Shown here piece by piece: positions 49,262 through 58,731 of a stretch of DNA of 64,000 bases. The notes beneath the pieces were generated by a model. The model was not told the origin of the DNA. It ran no database searches and saw only the letters and a list, made by a program, of their open reading frames with translations. Numbering within the stretch: the stretch's first letter is position 1; each line of letters starts with the position of its first letter. The position numbers and the translations under genes are program-made. This stretch comes from Thiohalomonas denitrificans (lineage in GTDB: Bacteria > Pseudomonadota > Gammaproteobacteria > Thiohalomonadales > Thiohalomonadaceae), in the NCBI RefSeq assembly GCF_900102855.1, contig NZ_FMWD01000002.1, positions 408,090 to 472,089 of the forward strand. The letters run 5' to 3'.

Positions 49262-52200
49262 ATGGGACTGCCACGCACCACGGAAGAGAAAAAACACTCC
49301 CTTGTCGATCAGGTCGTCACCCGAATACGGGATAAGTGCCCCGCCCCCCAGGCCATTCCGATCGAGGCGTTCTCCCGCGAATACTACCGCCGCGTGGGAC
49401 CCGACGATCTGCTGGATCGCACCCTTCCGGACCTCTACGGTGCGGCACTTGCCCACTGGAATCTCGCCACTCGCCGTCGCCAGGGTGAACGCCTCATCCG
49501 GGTCTACAACCCGCGGGTCGAGGAGCACGGCTGGCACACCACCCATACCATTGTCGAAATCGTTCAGGACGATATGCCGTTTCTGGTGGATTCGGTGCGG
49601 ATGGAGCTCAACCGCCAGGGACTGACGGTTCACCTGATCATTCATCCGGTAATGAATGTACGCCGCAGTGCCCAGGGCGCGTTGATTGAAGTACTGCCAG
49701 AGGGCAAGGAGGCCGACAGCTCCAAGGCGGAAGCCTTCCTGCATTTCGAGGTCGACCGGCAGACCGATCCCGAAATGCTGGGCGCTCTCCACGCAGGGAT
49801 CAACCGGGTGCTCGATGACGTGGCCGCAGCCGTGGAAGACTGGCCACTGATGCGCGAACAACTTCATGACTGTATCGCAGCGTTGACTCGTCAGCCGCCA
49901 CCCGTGGAACCCTCGGAACTCGAGGAGACCCGCGCCTTTCTCCATTGGCTGAACGAGGACAGCTTCACCTTTCTGGGCTACCGGGAATACACCCTTGAGG
50001 AACAGGATGGTGAGAAGCACCTGCGCCTGGTACCAAATTCAGGCCTTGGCATTGTCAGGGAGCCGCGGCAGGCGGTCCTCTCCACGAGCTTTGAGCGGCT
50101 GACGGGTGAGCTGCGAGAGCTTGCCGTCAGCCCTGCCGCGCTCATTCTCACCAAGGGAAGCTCCCGGGCCACGGTCCACCGGCCCGGCTATCTCGACTAT
50201 GTCGGCGTCCGGGTGTTCGATGCCAGTGGCCATGTCACGGGCGAGAGGCGATTTCTCGGACGCTATACCTCGGGCGCCTACACTAGCCGCCCCACCGAGA
50301 TCCCGCTGCTGCGGAGGAAGGTGCAGCAGGTCATGCAGCGCTCGCAGCTGCGCCCCGGCAGCCACTCTGCCAAAGCCCTGCTGAATATCGTCGAGACACT
50401 GCCGCGCGATGAATTGTTTCAGAGCAGCCCGGGAGAGCTGTTCGATATTGCAACCGGGATTCTGCACCTGCAGGAGCGCCAGCAGGTACGCGTACTGATT
50501 CGCCGCGATCCTTATCATCGGTTTCTGTCGTGCCTGGTTTATCTACCCAGAGAGGGTTTCAATACCGACGTTCGTCTTCAGGTACAGGAGGTGATGCGCG
50601 AGGCATTCGACGCCACTCACATGGATTTCGATGTGTCGATTTCCGAGTCGCAGCTCGCCCGGCTGCATTTAATCGTACACGTCGACGGCACCATACCTGA
50701 TTACGACGTACGCGAGATCGAACAGCGGATTGTCAAGGAGACTCGCTCCTGGTCCAAGGAACTGCATACGGCACTCCTGCAGGAGCTGGGTGAAGAAAAG
50801 GGCAACCGGCTCTATACCCGCTACCGAAATGCCTTTCCCTCCTCCTATTGCGAGGAGTATACGGCGCCCGTCGCCGTGCACGACATTCTGGAGATGGAGG
50901 CGCTGGAGGGTGAGAGGCTGGCGATCCAGCTCTACCACCCGCTGGAGGCTCCCTCCGGACACTTGCGGATCAAATTGTTTCGTCAGCGACACCCCATCTC
51001 ACTGTCGACCGTTCTGCCCATGCTGGAGAACATGGGCGTGAGTGTCTCTGACGAACGCCCTCATGAGATCCATCCTTCCCATCGCCCGCCGATATGGATC
51101 CACGACCTGGGGATGGAGTTTCATCAGAACGAGCCAGTGGAACCCGACTCGGTCCGCCACCGGTTCCATGAGGCGTTTGCGCGGGTGTGGGACGGACGTG
51201 TCGAAAACGACGGTTTCAATCGCCTGGTTTTGCACGCCCAGTGTACCTGGCGCCAGGCAGTCATGCTGCGAAGCTACTGCAAGTACCTGCTGCAGACGGA
51301 CTTCCCGTTCAGCCAGGGATATATGGAGCAGGTGCTGGTGAGTCGGGCCCAGATCACCCGCATGTTGGTGGACCTGTACCGGGCGCGGTTTGATCCCGCC
51401 GGCCAGCAGACCTCGACCGAACGTACCGCGCGCCTGGCCGATGCCATAGAGCGCTCACTCGAAGACATTCCCAACCTCGATGAAGATCGAATCCTGCGAC
51501 GGTTCTATCAGCTGATCCAGTTTACCCTGCGGACGACCTACTACCAGCGTGGCGACGCTGGCCAAAACCATGTGGCCTTCAAACTGGACGCAACGCAGGT
51601 ACCGGATATTCCGGAGCCGCGTCCGCGCTTCGAAATCTTTGTCTATTCGCCGCGCGTCGAGGCCGTCCACCTGCGGGGCGGAAAGGTCGCGCGCGGGGGC
51701 ATTCGCTGGTCCGACAGACCCGAGGATTTTCGCACCGAAATCTTCGGGCTCATGAAGGCGCAGATGGTCAAGAATGCGGTGATTGTGCCGGTTGGTGCCA
51801 AAGGGGGGTTTGTGATCAAGCAGCCCCCGGAGGACCCCGGGGCAATGAGGGAGGAGATCGCCGCCTGCTACAGCACCTTCATTCGCGGTCTGCTGGACCT
51901 TACCGATAACCTCGCCGGCGGAAGAGTCATCCCGCCCCCTCAGGTGGTGAGGCATGACGATGACGACCCCTACCTCGTGGTTGCTGCGGACAGGGGAACT
52001 GCCGCGTTTTCGGACCTCGCCAACAGCATCGCGGCCGAATACGACTTTTGGCTGGGAGATGCCTTTGCTTCGGGCGGATCCACCGGGTACGACCACAAAA
52101 AGATGGGCATCACCGCGCGCGGCGCCTGGGTCTCGGTCGAGCGCCACTTCCGCGAAATGGGGATCAACAGCCAGTCGAACGACATCACCGTCGTGGGAAT

Positions 52201-54100
52201 CGGCGGCATGAATGGCGACGTGTTCGGCAATGGAATGCTGCTGTCCCGCCATCTCAGGCTGGTTGCGGCGTTTAGCCACAAATCCATTTTTCTCGATCCC
52301 CACCCGGACCCGGAGGTGAGCTTTACCGAAAGGGAGCGGCTCTTCCGTATGGCCGGTTCCTGGTCCGACTACGACCCGCAGGCCATCTCCGAAGGCGGGG
52401 GGGTTTTCTCCCGATCAGCCAAATCAGTCCCCCTGTCGCCACAGGTTCGTCGCCTGCTGGGCATTGAACAGGCGGCGCTGCCTCCCAACGACGTGATTCG
52501 CGCCATTCTCAAGACGCCGGTCGACCTGCTCTGGAATGGCGGAATCGGCACCTTTGTGAAGGCTTCTGACGAAAGTGATGAAGAGGTCGGAGACCGCAGC
52601 AACGACGCTATCAGGGTCAATGCCGGAGCGTTGCGTTGCCGGGTGATCGGCGAAGGAGGCAACCTGGGCCTGACCCAGGCCGCACGCATCGAGTACGCCC
52701 GCCAGGGTGGCCGCCTCAACACGGATTTTATCGACAACTCAGGCGGGGTCGACTGTTCGGACCACGAGGTCAACATCAAGATTCTGCTTCGCGGCCCGGT
52801 AAGCGAGGGTGGACTCCCGGTGGCGCGACGCAATCGTTTGCTTTCGGACATGACCGAAGAGGTGGCAAACACGGTGCTGTGCAACAATTATCAGCAGGCC
52901 GAATCACTCTCCATGAGTGAACACCGCGCTGCCGCCCACCTACCGGAACACAGCGCGTTCATGCGATGGCTCGAGAAACGCAATGACCTGGACCGGGACA
53001 CCTGGAATCTTCCCGATGATGAAGCACTGGAGGCGCGACAACTGTCGGGTGAAGGCCTGGTGCGACCGGAACTGGCCGTGCTGCTCTCTTACAGCAAGAT
53101 TGCACTGTTCGACGATTTACTGGCCTCGGATATCAGTAGCGATCCCGGTTTGACGGAGGAATTCAGCGAATACTTTCCGGAACCGATCATCGGGAGCTAC
53201 AGCAGGGAAATTGCCCGGCATCCGTTACGCCCGGAGATCACCGCCACCTTTGTCGCCAACAACCTCATCAATCGGCTCGGACTGACGGCGGTATTCCGGA
53301 TCGAAGAGTTGTCGGGAAGCAATGCACCGGATATCGCCCGGGCCTTCATGGCCTGCCGCAAGATTTTCGACCTGCCCGACCTGTGGCAGCGCATTGCATC
53401 GATGGACAACCGGGTGGAGGCCCGTCACCAGCTTTACCTGCTCGAAGAAGTCAGCAAGGTGGCACGACGCGCAATGCTGTGGCTGTTGCGAAGCCGGGCG
53501 CAACCACTGGATGTGACGGCGGCTGTCGAAACCTACCAGGACAGCGTGGACACCCTTCGTGACACACTGCCGGAGTTGATCGATCCCGCTGATCACACCT
53601 ACCTCGATCAGCGCAGAAACGAGTTGCTCGACCGTGGTTTGTCACCGCAAGACGCCACCCGCTTTGCCACACTCCCACTGCTGCTCGCCGCACTCGATGT
53701 GGCCAATGTCGCCGCGCACCTGCAGCTTCCTATTGAACGCGTGGCACGCCTCTATTTCGCACTCGAAGCCATGCTGGGGATGCGCTGGCTGCGGGATCAC
53801 ATCGGAGCACTCCCGGTGGAAGACCATTGGTCACGCCTCGCGCGGGAGGCACTCCGTGATGAACTGTACCGTCTGCACCGCACGCTGACCGTAGAGGCCC
53901 TGGAGACCAGCCCGGGTGAAGCGGACACAAGCGCCCTCGTTGCCAACTGGATGGCGGCCAATACCGAACCGCTGGAGCATTTTCGCCACAGGCTCGGGCA
54001 ATTTCACACCGCACCGACGGCCGATTTTGCCTTGCTCAGCGTGGCACTCAACGAGCTCAGAAAATTGTCCCGGGAGCACGAAAATGCTTTCCGCGTTTAA
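49262..54100 (+). CDS. gdhB: NAD-specific glutamate dehydrogenase (180-kDa class)
   Basis: 1612-residue enzyme that oxidatively deaminates glutamate to 2-oxoglutarate for catabolism. The N-terminal half contains ACT-like and helical regulatory domains; the catalytic core has GGIRWSDRPEDFRTE, lysine-bearing MVKNAVIVPVGAKGGF, SGGSTGYDHKKMG and NAD-binding VVGIGGMNGDVFG. This matches the GdhB class of Pseudomonas/Streptomyces, which is homohexameric. The start at 49262 (MGLPRTTEEKK) has CGGAAGGA upstream. It is cytoplasmic and would make 2-oxoglutarate for the aminotransferases nearby. Confidence 0.95.
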   Translation: MGLPRTTEEKKHSLVDQVVTRIRDKCPAPQAIPIEAFSREYYRRVGPDDLLDRTLPDLYGAALAHWNLATRRRQGERLIRVYNPRVEEHGWHTTHTIVEIVQDDMPFLVDSVRMELNRQGLTVHLIIHPVMNVRRSAQGALIEVLPEGKEADSSKAEAFLHFEVDRQTDPEMLGALHAGINRVLDDVAAAVEDWPLMREQLHDCIAALTRQPPPVEPSELEETRAFLHWLNEDSFTFLGYREYTLEEQDGEKHLRLVPNSGLGIVREPRQAVLSTSFERLTGELRELAVSPAALILTKGSSRATVHRPGYLDYVGVRVFDASGHVTGERRFLGRYTSGAYTSRPTEIPLLRRKVQQVMQRSQLRPGSHSAKALLNIVETLPRDELFQSSPGELFDIATGILHLQERQQVRVLIRRDPYHRFLSCLVYLPREGFNTDVRLQVQEVMREAFDATHMDFDVSISESQLARLHLIVHVDGTIPDYDVREIEQRIVKETRSWSKELHTALLQELGEEKGNRLYTRYRNAFPSSYCEEYTAPVAVHDILEMEALEGERLAIQLYHPLEAPSGHLRIKLFRQRHPISLSTVLPMLENMGVSVSDERPHEIHPSHRPPIWIHDLGMEFHQNEPVEPDSVRHRFHEAFARVWDGRVENDGFNRLVLHAQCTWRQAVMLRSYCKYLLQTDFPFSQGYMEQVLVSRAQITRMLVDLYRARFDPAGQQTSTERTARLADAIERSLEDIPNLDEDRILRRFYQLIQFTLRTTYYQRGDAGQNHVAFKLDATQVPDIPEPRPRFEIFVYSPRVEAVHLRGGKVARGGIRWSDRPEDFRTEIFGLMKAQMVKNAVIVPVGAKGGFVIKQPPEDPGAMREEIAACYSTFIRGLLDLTDNLAGGRVIPPPQVVRHDDDDPYLVVAADRGTAAFSDLANSIAAEYDFWLGDAFASGGSTGYDHKKMGITARGAWVSVERHFREMGINSQSNDITVVGIGGMNGDVFGNGMLLSRHLRLVAAFSHKSIFLDPHPDPEVSFTERERLFRMAGSWSDYDPQAISEGGGVFSRSAKSVPLSPQVRRLLGIEQAALPPNDVIRAILKTPVDLLWNGGIGTFVKASDESDEEVGDRSNDAIRVNAGALRCRVIGEGGNLGLTQAARIEYARQGGRLNTDFIDNSGGVDCSDHEVNIKILLRGPVSEGGLPVARRNRLLSDMTEEVANTVLCNNYQQAESLSMSEHRAAAHLPEHSAFMRWLEKRNDLDRDTWNLPDDEALEARQLSGEGLVRPELAVLLSYSKIALFDDLLASDISSDPGLTEEFSEYFPEPIIGSYSREIARHPLRPEITATFVANNLINRLGLTAVFRIEELSGSNAPDIARAFMACRKIFDLPDLWQRIASMDNRVEARHQLYLLEEVSKVARRAMLWLLRSRAQPLDVTAAVETYQDSVDTLRDTLPELIDPADHTYLDQRRNELLDRGLSPQDATRFATLPLLLAALDVANVAAHLQLPIERVARLYFALEAMLGMRWLRDHIGALPVEDHWSRLAREALRDELYRLHRTLTVEALETSPGEADTSALVANWMAANTEPLEHFRHRLGQFHTAPTADFALLSVALNELRKLSREHENAFRV

Positions 54101-54234
54101 GGGATACCCTGACTCAAAACCGGAGAAGGAGCGAACCGATCTTCCGCTGGCAGTCAGGAATCCGACAGCTATTCTGAGGACAGGGAATGCCCGAACCCGC
54201 TCGGGTCCCTGGCAGGTGGCCGAGGGATAACACG

Positions 54235-54522
54235 ATGAGACAGGAAGTCACCCGGCCATTCCACGACCTGTATTTGCTCACACTGGGCTTCACCACGGCA
54301 CTCATGATAGTCGTCACGCTGATGATCGGCTATTCCGTCTGGCGTCACCAAAGCAAGTCCGTTTCAGGCAAAGAGACCTTTCACAAATCAGCATTCGTGG
54401 GCTGGATAGGGGTGCCGGTACTGGTATTGGGAATCCAGTTCTATATCGCTGGCGCAAGCCAACCATCCCCGGAACGGATCGGGGTGATCCCCGACAGGGG
54501 AGCCCCACTCATTACCGAGTGA
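54235..54522 (+). CDS. Short cytochrome c oxidase subunit II-like transmembrane hairpin protein
   Basis: 95 residues with two membrane helices (about 10-33 and 50-69). The pattern HDLYLLTLGFTTALMIVVTLM ... WRH ... FVGWIGVPVLVLGIQFYI resembles the N-terminal two-helix hairpin of CoxB, but the copper cupredoxin domain is absent and the protein ends after GAPLITE. It is immediately upstream of ctaG (39-bp gap), so it belongs to the oxidase maturation cluster. GAGGGATAACACG precedes the ATG. I infer relation to CoxB from position and pattern; direct homology needs checking. Confidence 0.6.
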   Translation: MRQEVTRPFHDLYLLTLGFTTALMIVVTLMIGYSVWRHQSKSVSGKETFHKSAFVGWIGVPVLVLGIQFYIAGASQPSPERIGVIPDRGAPLITE

Positions 54523-54561
54523 CACCGTCAGGGCCGGAGCAATGCCTGACAGGGAGCAACA

Positions 54562-55125
54562 ATGCGCGATGGAACGCACAAACGCACCAACCTGTGGCAG
54601 CGGTCACGGATGATCGCCGCAGTCGTCGGTTTCGGCCTGGTCATGGCATCACCTCTATTTAACCGGTTGGCCGAGGTGCAGCCAGCCGCGGGGGGTGCCG
54701 CGACAGAAGGAAAAGCCATCCCCGAGGGCCGAATGGTAACCGTCATGTTCGATTCATCGGTCAATGACAATCTTCCCTGGGAGATCGTGCCCGACGTGCA
54801 CAGTGTGCGAGTGCCGATCGGCACCACCCATCGGGTCGGGTACCGGGCCAGCAACCGGACCGCCACGGCAATCTCAGGCCAGGCCATTCCGGCGGTAGCA
54901 CCCTGGCAGGCGACCCGCTATTTCAGCAAGAGCGAGTGTTTCTGCTTTACCCGACAGACACTCTTGCCGGGCGAGACAAAGCAGATGCCGGTGGCCTTTC
55001 GGATATCACCGGAACTGCCTGAAGATATCGATTCGCTGACCCTCTCCTATACCTTTATGGAAGAGGACGACGCTCCGGCAGCGTCGACCGGTATCGCCTC
55101 TTTAGTACGGAAAATAAGCCGTTGA
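54562..55125 (+). CDS. ctaG: Cytochrome c oxidase assembly protein CtaG/Cox11
   Basis: Delivers copper to the CuB site of haem-copper oxidase subunit I. 187 residues: a membrane anchor (about 18-34), then the periplasmic Cox11 domain. The copper-binding cysteines are C126 and C128 in the ECFCFT motif. TFMEEDDAP and SLTLSYTF are also conserved. AGGGAGCAACA lies before the ATG. It precedes SURF1 and ctaB. No coxA, coxB or coxC is in the window. Confidence 0.92.
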   Translation: MRDGTHKRTNLWQRSRMIAAVVGFGLVMASPLFNRLAEVQPAAGGAATEGKAIPEGRMVTVMFDSSVNDNLPWEIVPDVHSVRVPIGTTHRVGYRASNRTATAISGQAIPAVAPWQATRYFSKSECFCFTRQTLLPGETKQMPVAFRISPELPEDIDSLTLSYTFMEEDDAPAASTGIASLVRKISR

Positions 55126-55209
55126 ACAAATCCCTGGAGGATGTAGTAGATAACGGCGGAGTAGGCTCCCAGATAACCGAAGTCAAAACAGGAGTGTAGA
55201 GGCCAGGCC

Positions 55210-55890
55210 ATGCGGGCACTCATCGGCATCGGTGTCGTTCTCCTCAGCGCCCTTTGTCTGCAGTTGGGGTTCTGGCAGTTACACCGGGCAGAAGAGGCAG
55301 AGGTGCGAAGTGCAATGGTACGGGAACAGGCGAACCGTGAGCCGGTGTTCATCAAGGGCGTTGAGACTGCGGGCGCCGAACTGTTCTATCGGCGAGCGCT
55401 CGCGAGAGGCCGGTTCGAGATGAAACACCGTTTTTGGGTCGAAGGGCGCAGACCGGATGGCCGGCAGGGTTTGCAGTACATCGTGCCACTGCACATCGCC
55501 GGCAGTGAGCTGCGTGTGCTGGTAAACCGGGGCTGGGTGGCCCGTCCCGAAACATCGGTTACCCGGGCTCGACAACCTGCCGAAATCGAAGGCCTGCTTG
55601 TGCGCCCCGCCGTTCCCACACTCCAGCTAACCGACTCGAACAAGGCCTTTGGTGATCGGTGGCCCTATCTGGATCCGGAACGCTATGCCAGGAGCCATAA
55701 CGTTGCAGTGGCGCCGTTTGTACTGGTGGAGGATTCGCGGCTGGCAGGAGAACTGCTGAAAGCGGAGCTGGGCCGCGCCGACAAGAGGGGCATGCATATC
55801 GGCTACGCCCTGCAGTGGTTTGCGTTTGCCGTATTACTGTTGCTGTTCCTCGCGGTGCTGGGAAAAAACCGCCAAAGAGAGACGCCATGA
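55210..55890 (+). CDS. SURF1-family oxidase assembly protein
   Basis: 226 residues, two membrane helices (about 4-22 and 200-219) flanking a periplasmic domain with FWQLHRAEEAE, NRGWV and RGMHIGYALQWFAFA, the SURF1 signature. SURF1 helps insert haem a into oxidase subunit I. It is 84 bp after ctaG and 82 bp before ctaB. The usual DUF2970-type small gene and cox15 are not seen between these genes. Confidence 0.9.
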   Translation: MRALIGIGVVLLSALCLQLGFWQLHRAEEAEVRSAMVREQANREPVFIKGVETAGAELFYRRALARGRFEMKHRFWVEGRRPDGRQGLQYIVPLHIAGSELRVLVNRGWVARPETSVTRARQPAEIEGLLVRPAVPTLQLTDSNKAFGDRWPYLDPERYARSHNVAVAPFVLVEDSRLAGELLKAELGRADKRGMHIGYALQWFAFAVLLLLFLAVLGKNRQRETP

Positions 55891-55972
55891 TGTCCGACAA
55901 GCGCTTCCCCAGCTGCCGGCGAACGGCCGGTTGCGGGGCAGGTGCAAACCATCGCAGAAGAGCGGAGCGGGT

Positions 55973-56869
55973 ATGCCGCTGAGTGATGCCGTCTGCGCAA
56001 CGCCCGCTGCTTCCTGGAGGCGCTACCTTTCGCTGACAAAACCCCGCATTGTCGGCTTGATGCTCTTCACAGCCCTGGTGGGAATGTTCCTGGCCATCGA
56101 CGACTCCGCCATGCCATGGAGCCGGATCCTGTTCGGCCTGCTCGGCATCGGGCTGGCAGCCGGCGCCGGTGCAGTCATTAATCACCTGCTGGATGCGCAT
56201 ATCGACGCCATCATGGAGCGGACACGACACCGGCCAATGCCTTCGGGACAGATCGGCAGCACTGGCGCCCTGGGTTTCGCTCTCATCCTTGCGGTGAGTG
56301 CAATGGCCATTCTGACGGGCCTGGTCAATGTATTGACTGCGGCACTTACCTTCACCGCCATGATCGGCTATGCCGTCCTCTACACCGCCTTTCTCAAGCG
56401 CTCCACGCCGCAGAATATCGTCTGGGGTGGTGCAGCCGGGGCATCCCCACCGCTGCTGGGTGCCGCAGCGGTCACGGGAGAGGTCACCCTGGATGCGCTG
56501 CTGCTTTCGTTGATTATCTTTGTCTGGACGCCGCCGCATTTCTGGCCGCTGGCAATCCATCGCGTCGACGACTATCGCCACGCCAAAATCCCCATGCTTC
56601 CCGTCACCCACGGCCTGCACTTCACGAAGACCCAGGTCCTGCTCTACAGCATCATGCTGATGGCCGTCGCCCTGCTGCCCTTCGTCACCCGCAGCGCCGG
56701 AATACTCTACCTGCTCGGAGTGATCCCGCTGGGACTGGGCTTCATCTGGCACGCCTGGCGTCTCTATCGCGGCGAGCGTGACGAACACGCGATGGTCACT
56801 TTTCGCTACTCCATCCTCTACCTGTTCGGTCTGTTCGCACTGCTACTTGCCGACCACTGGGCACTGTAA
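55973..56869 (+). CDS. ctaB: Protohaem IX farnesyltransferase (haem O synthase)
   Basis: Adds the farnesyl tail to protohaem to make haem O, the precursor of haem A. 298 residues with about eight membrane helices. The Asp-rich prenyl-diphosphate/haem motif is NHLLDAHIDAIMERTRHRP; the second conserved loop is YKTFLKRSTPQNI-like (YTAFLKRSTPQN), then WTPPHFWPLAI. The start at 55973 (MPLSDAVC) lies after GCGGAGCGGG. Farther upstream the frame overlaps SURF1 without homology. It ends this module. Confidence 0.93.
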   Translation: MPLSDAVCATPAASWRRYLSLTKPRIVGLMLFTALVGMFLAIDDSAMPWSRILFGLLGIGLAAGAGAVINHLLDAHIDAIMERTRHRPMPSGQIGSTGALGFALILAVSAMAILTGLVNVLTAALTFTAMIGYAVLYTAFLKRSTPQNIVWGGAAGASPPLLGAAAVTGEVTLDALLLSLIIFVWTPPHFWPLAIHRVDDYRHAKIPMLPVTHGLHFTKTQVLLYSIMLMAVALLPFVTRSAGILYLLGVIPLGLGFIWHAWRLYRGERDEHAMVTFRYSILYLFGLFALLLADHWAL

Positions 56870-57096
56870 GCGCACCCAAGCCGCCCTCCGTTGCGCTCAA
56901 TCAGCTACGGCCACTACCCCGTTAGGGTTAGCGCCGGGGAGCTACTTGATTCCCAAATGCTGGAGGTCGAAAATCCTTCGCTTTGCAGGGGAATTATTCC
57001 CAGGGAAACACTTTGATCCAATTTACCCATATCTAACGTGGGCGGAGCATCGAGGGGGAGCCGTTTTCAATTCCGGAAAAGAAGAAGGAACAACCA

Positions 57097-57888
57097 ATGA
57101 AGAGAATCAACGGGCTGCTATCGGCGAGCCTTTTTACACTGGCAATTCTACTGGTACTCCCGACCACCGCCATGGCGGCAACACCCTCCCTTCCTGAAAT
57201 GATCGATCAGGCGGGCGCACAGCGCATGCTGTCACAGCGCATCGTCAAGGCCTATTCGCAGCTGGTGATCGACGTCGACAAAAGCGAAGCACGCTCACAG
57301 CTGAAAGAGGCGGTGACACGGTTTGGGGAGCAACTGAAAAGGCTTGAACAGAATGCACCCAATGATGACGTGCGTACAGCTCTGTCGAACGTCCGCCGTC
57401 TATGGGGTCCATTCAAGTCCATTGCAACCGGCCCTGCGAACCGGGAAGGGATGTTACTTCTGTCAAACAGCGATGGAAAACTCCTGGCGGCTGCCCACGA
57501 CGTGGTCATCAAGCTTCAAAACACGTCCGGAATGCCGCAAGCGCAACTCGTCAACACTGCCGGACGCCAGCGAATGCTTTCGCAGCGTATTGCAAAACTC
57601 TACGTGCTCATTAGTAGCGGCATCCAGGATGCCGGGATTCGCGAGGAATTGCAGCGCGCACGTTATGAGTTCGAGGGTGCAATGGCCGATCTGAAATCCG
57701 CTCCCGAAAACACCCTGGAAATCCAGCAGGGACTTGCCGAGGTAGAACGGCAGTGGATCGTCTTCCGGATGAGTTTTCAACTGAAAGACGACGAACACAT
57801 TCCCCTTCTGGTCACCCGCTCCGCAGAAAAGATCCTCAACCAGATGCACCGTGTAACGGGGATGTATGCACAGCTCGATGCCCGCTGA
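57097..57888 (+). CDS. Exported protein with two PilJ-type (chemoreceptor N-terminal) domains
   Basis: 263 residues: signal peptide (1-27), then two copies of the type IV pilus methyl-accepting sensor domain. The repeated landmarks are GAQRMLSQRIVKAY (about 40-53) and GRQRMLSQRIAKLY (about 152-165). There is no membrane helix after the signal, no HAMP and no signalling domain, so it is a soluble periplasmic sensor-type domain pair. In chemoreceptors and NarX-like kinases this domain binds small ligands such as nitrate; here ligand and partner are unknown. Strong AGAAGGAAC before the ATG. Confidence 0.82.
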   Translation: MKRINGLLSASLFTLAILLVLPTTAMAATPSLPEMIDQAGAQRMLSQRIVKAYSQLVIDVDKSEARSQLKEAVTRFGEQLKRLEQNAPNDDVRTALSNVRRLWGPFKSIATGPANREGMLLLSNSDGKLLAAAHDVVIKLQNTSGMPQAQLVNTAGRQRMLSQRIAKLYVLISSGIQDAGIREELQRARYEFEGAMADLKSAPENTLEIQQGLAEVERQWIVFRMSFQLKDDEHIPLLVTRSAEKILNQMHRVTGMYAQLDAR

Positions 57889-58128
57889 AGTCAATAACAG
57901 CTACGGCCACTTACCGGCCGAGTAACCTCAACACTAATGGGAGAGGGTAGGAATTAGCCGTCGCCAAACCTATCTGCTCCCCTCATTCTATTCGTCCGTC
58001 TTCTCCCCATATCCGTTTTTTTTGACAGGCATAGCGATGTGATACGGAACCGCAACTCCGTCACGTGGCAATGATGGAAGCCTGAGCCCCGGGAGTTCCT
58101 ATCGCTTGGATTTGTTTACTGAACCTTT

Positions 58129-58449
58129 TTACTTCCGTTCCCTTTTGAGCCTTTCAGCTTCTTCGATAACTTCTCTCCCTGTCTTGCCATTCAGCACATC
58201 CTTCATTTGTCCTCTGGTCGTGATGATGCTTGAAGCCCCCTCCTTCAGGAACTCTTCCAGGCTTTGCTGACTGAATGCCAGCACTTGTACTGCGTCATCG
58301 AAATGGAGCTGTTGATCCGGCGTCAATGATTGACGCACCTCCTCTATTGAGGTTGCCATCGCCTGATCACTGCTCGCGTCTATCTTCGGTTCACTGCATC
58401 CCAAGACGAGGAGCACAATGAATGGTATTAGCATTGATTTGTTACGCAT
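58129..58449 (-). CDS. Small lipoprotein, DUF6694-like
   Basis: 106 residues. Lipobox VLGC (Cys near residue 18), then SEPKIDASSDQAMATSIEEVRQSLT, which resembles the DUF6694 lipoprotein pattern of a short helical domain. The C-terminus is charged. GGAGAAGAA precedes ATG 58449. Function unknown. It is divergent from the TlpA cluster. Confidence 0.7.
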   Translation of the reverse strand: MRNKSMLIPFIVLLVLGCSEPKIDASSDQAMATSIEEVRQSLTPDQQLHFDDAVQVLAFSQQSLEEFLKEGASSIITTRGQMKDVLNGKTGREVIEEAERLKRERK

Positions 58450-58731
58450 TTCTTCTCCTTTTGGCCTTGGCGAAATAGCTACATCCAAGTCGCGCCCACG
58501 CACCAGTCTGTGGAAAATTACGACACGTAGCCAATTCCGGGCTTCGGGAAGTGATCTCGTGAGGTCCTGTCCTTTGGAGGAAAGCGGTCACAAATCAGCC
58601 TCGATTTAGACACGATCCATAATTTTAGTGATATTCTAACCATAAATGAGATAGGATTTGTTCGCCGAACCCTCGCTAAAGGAATCCCGGCAAGGAACAG
58701 AATTGTGGATCGTTTACATTCGGAGCCAACA

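Noticed and set aside
55122..55202. 26-codon frame from TTG overlapping the ctaG stop
   Set aside because: TTGA overlap and position between ctaG and SURF1 are suggestive of a lost DUF2970-type gene, but the peptide has no hydrophobic or domain features.
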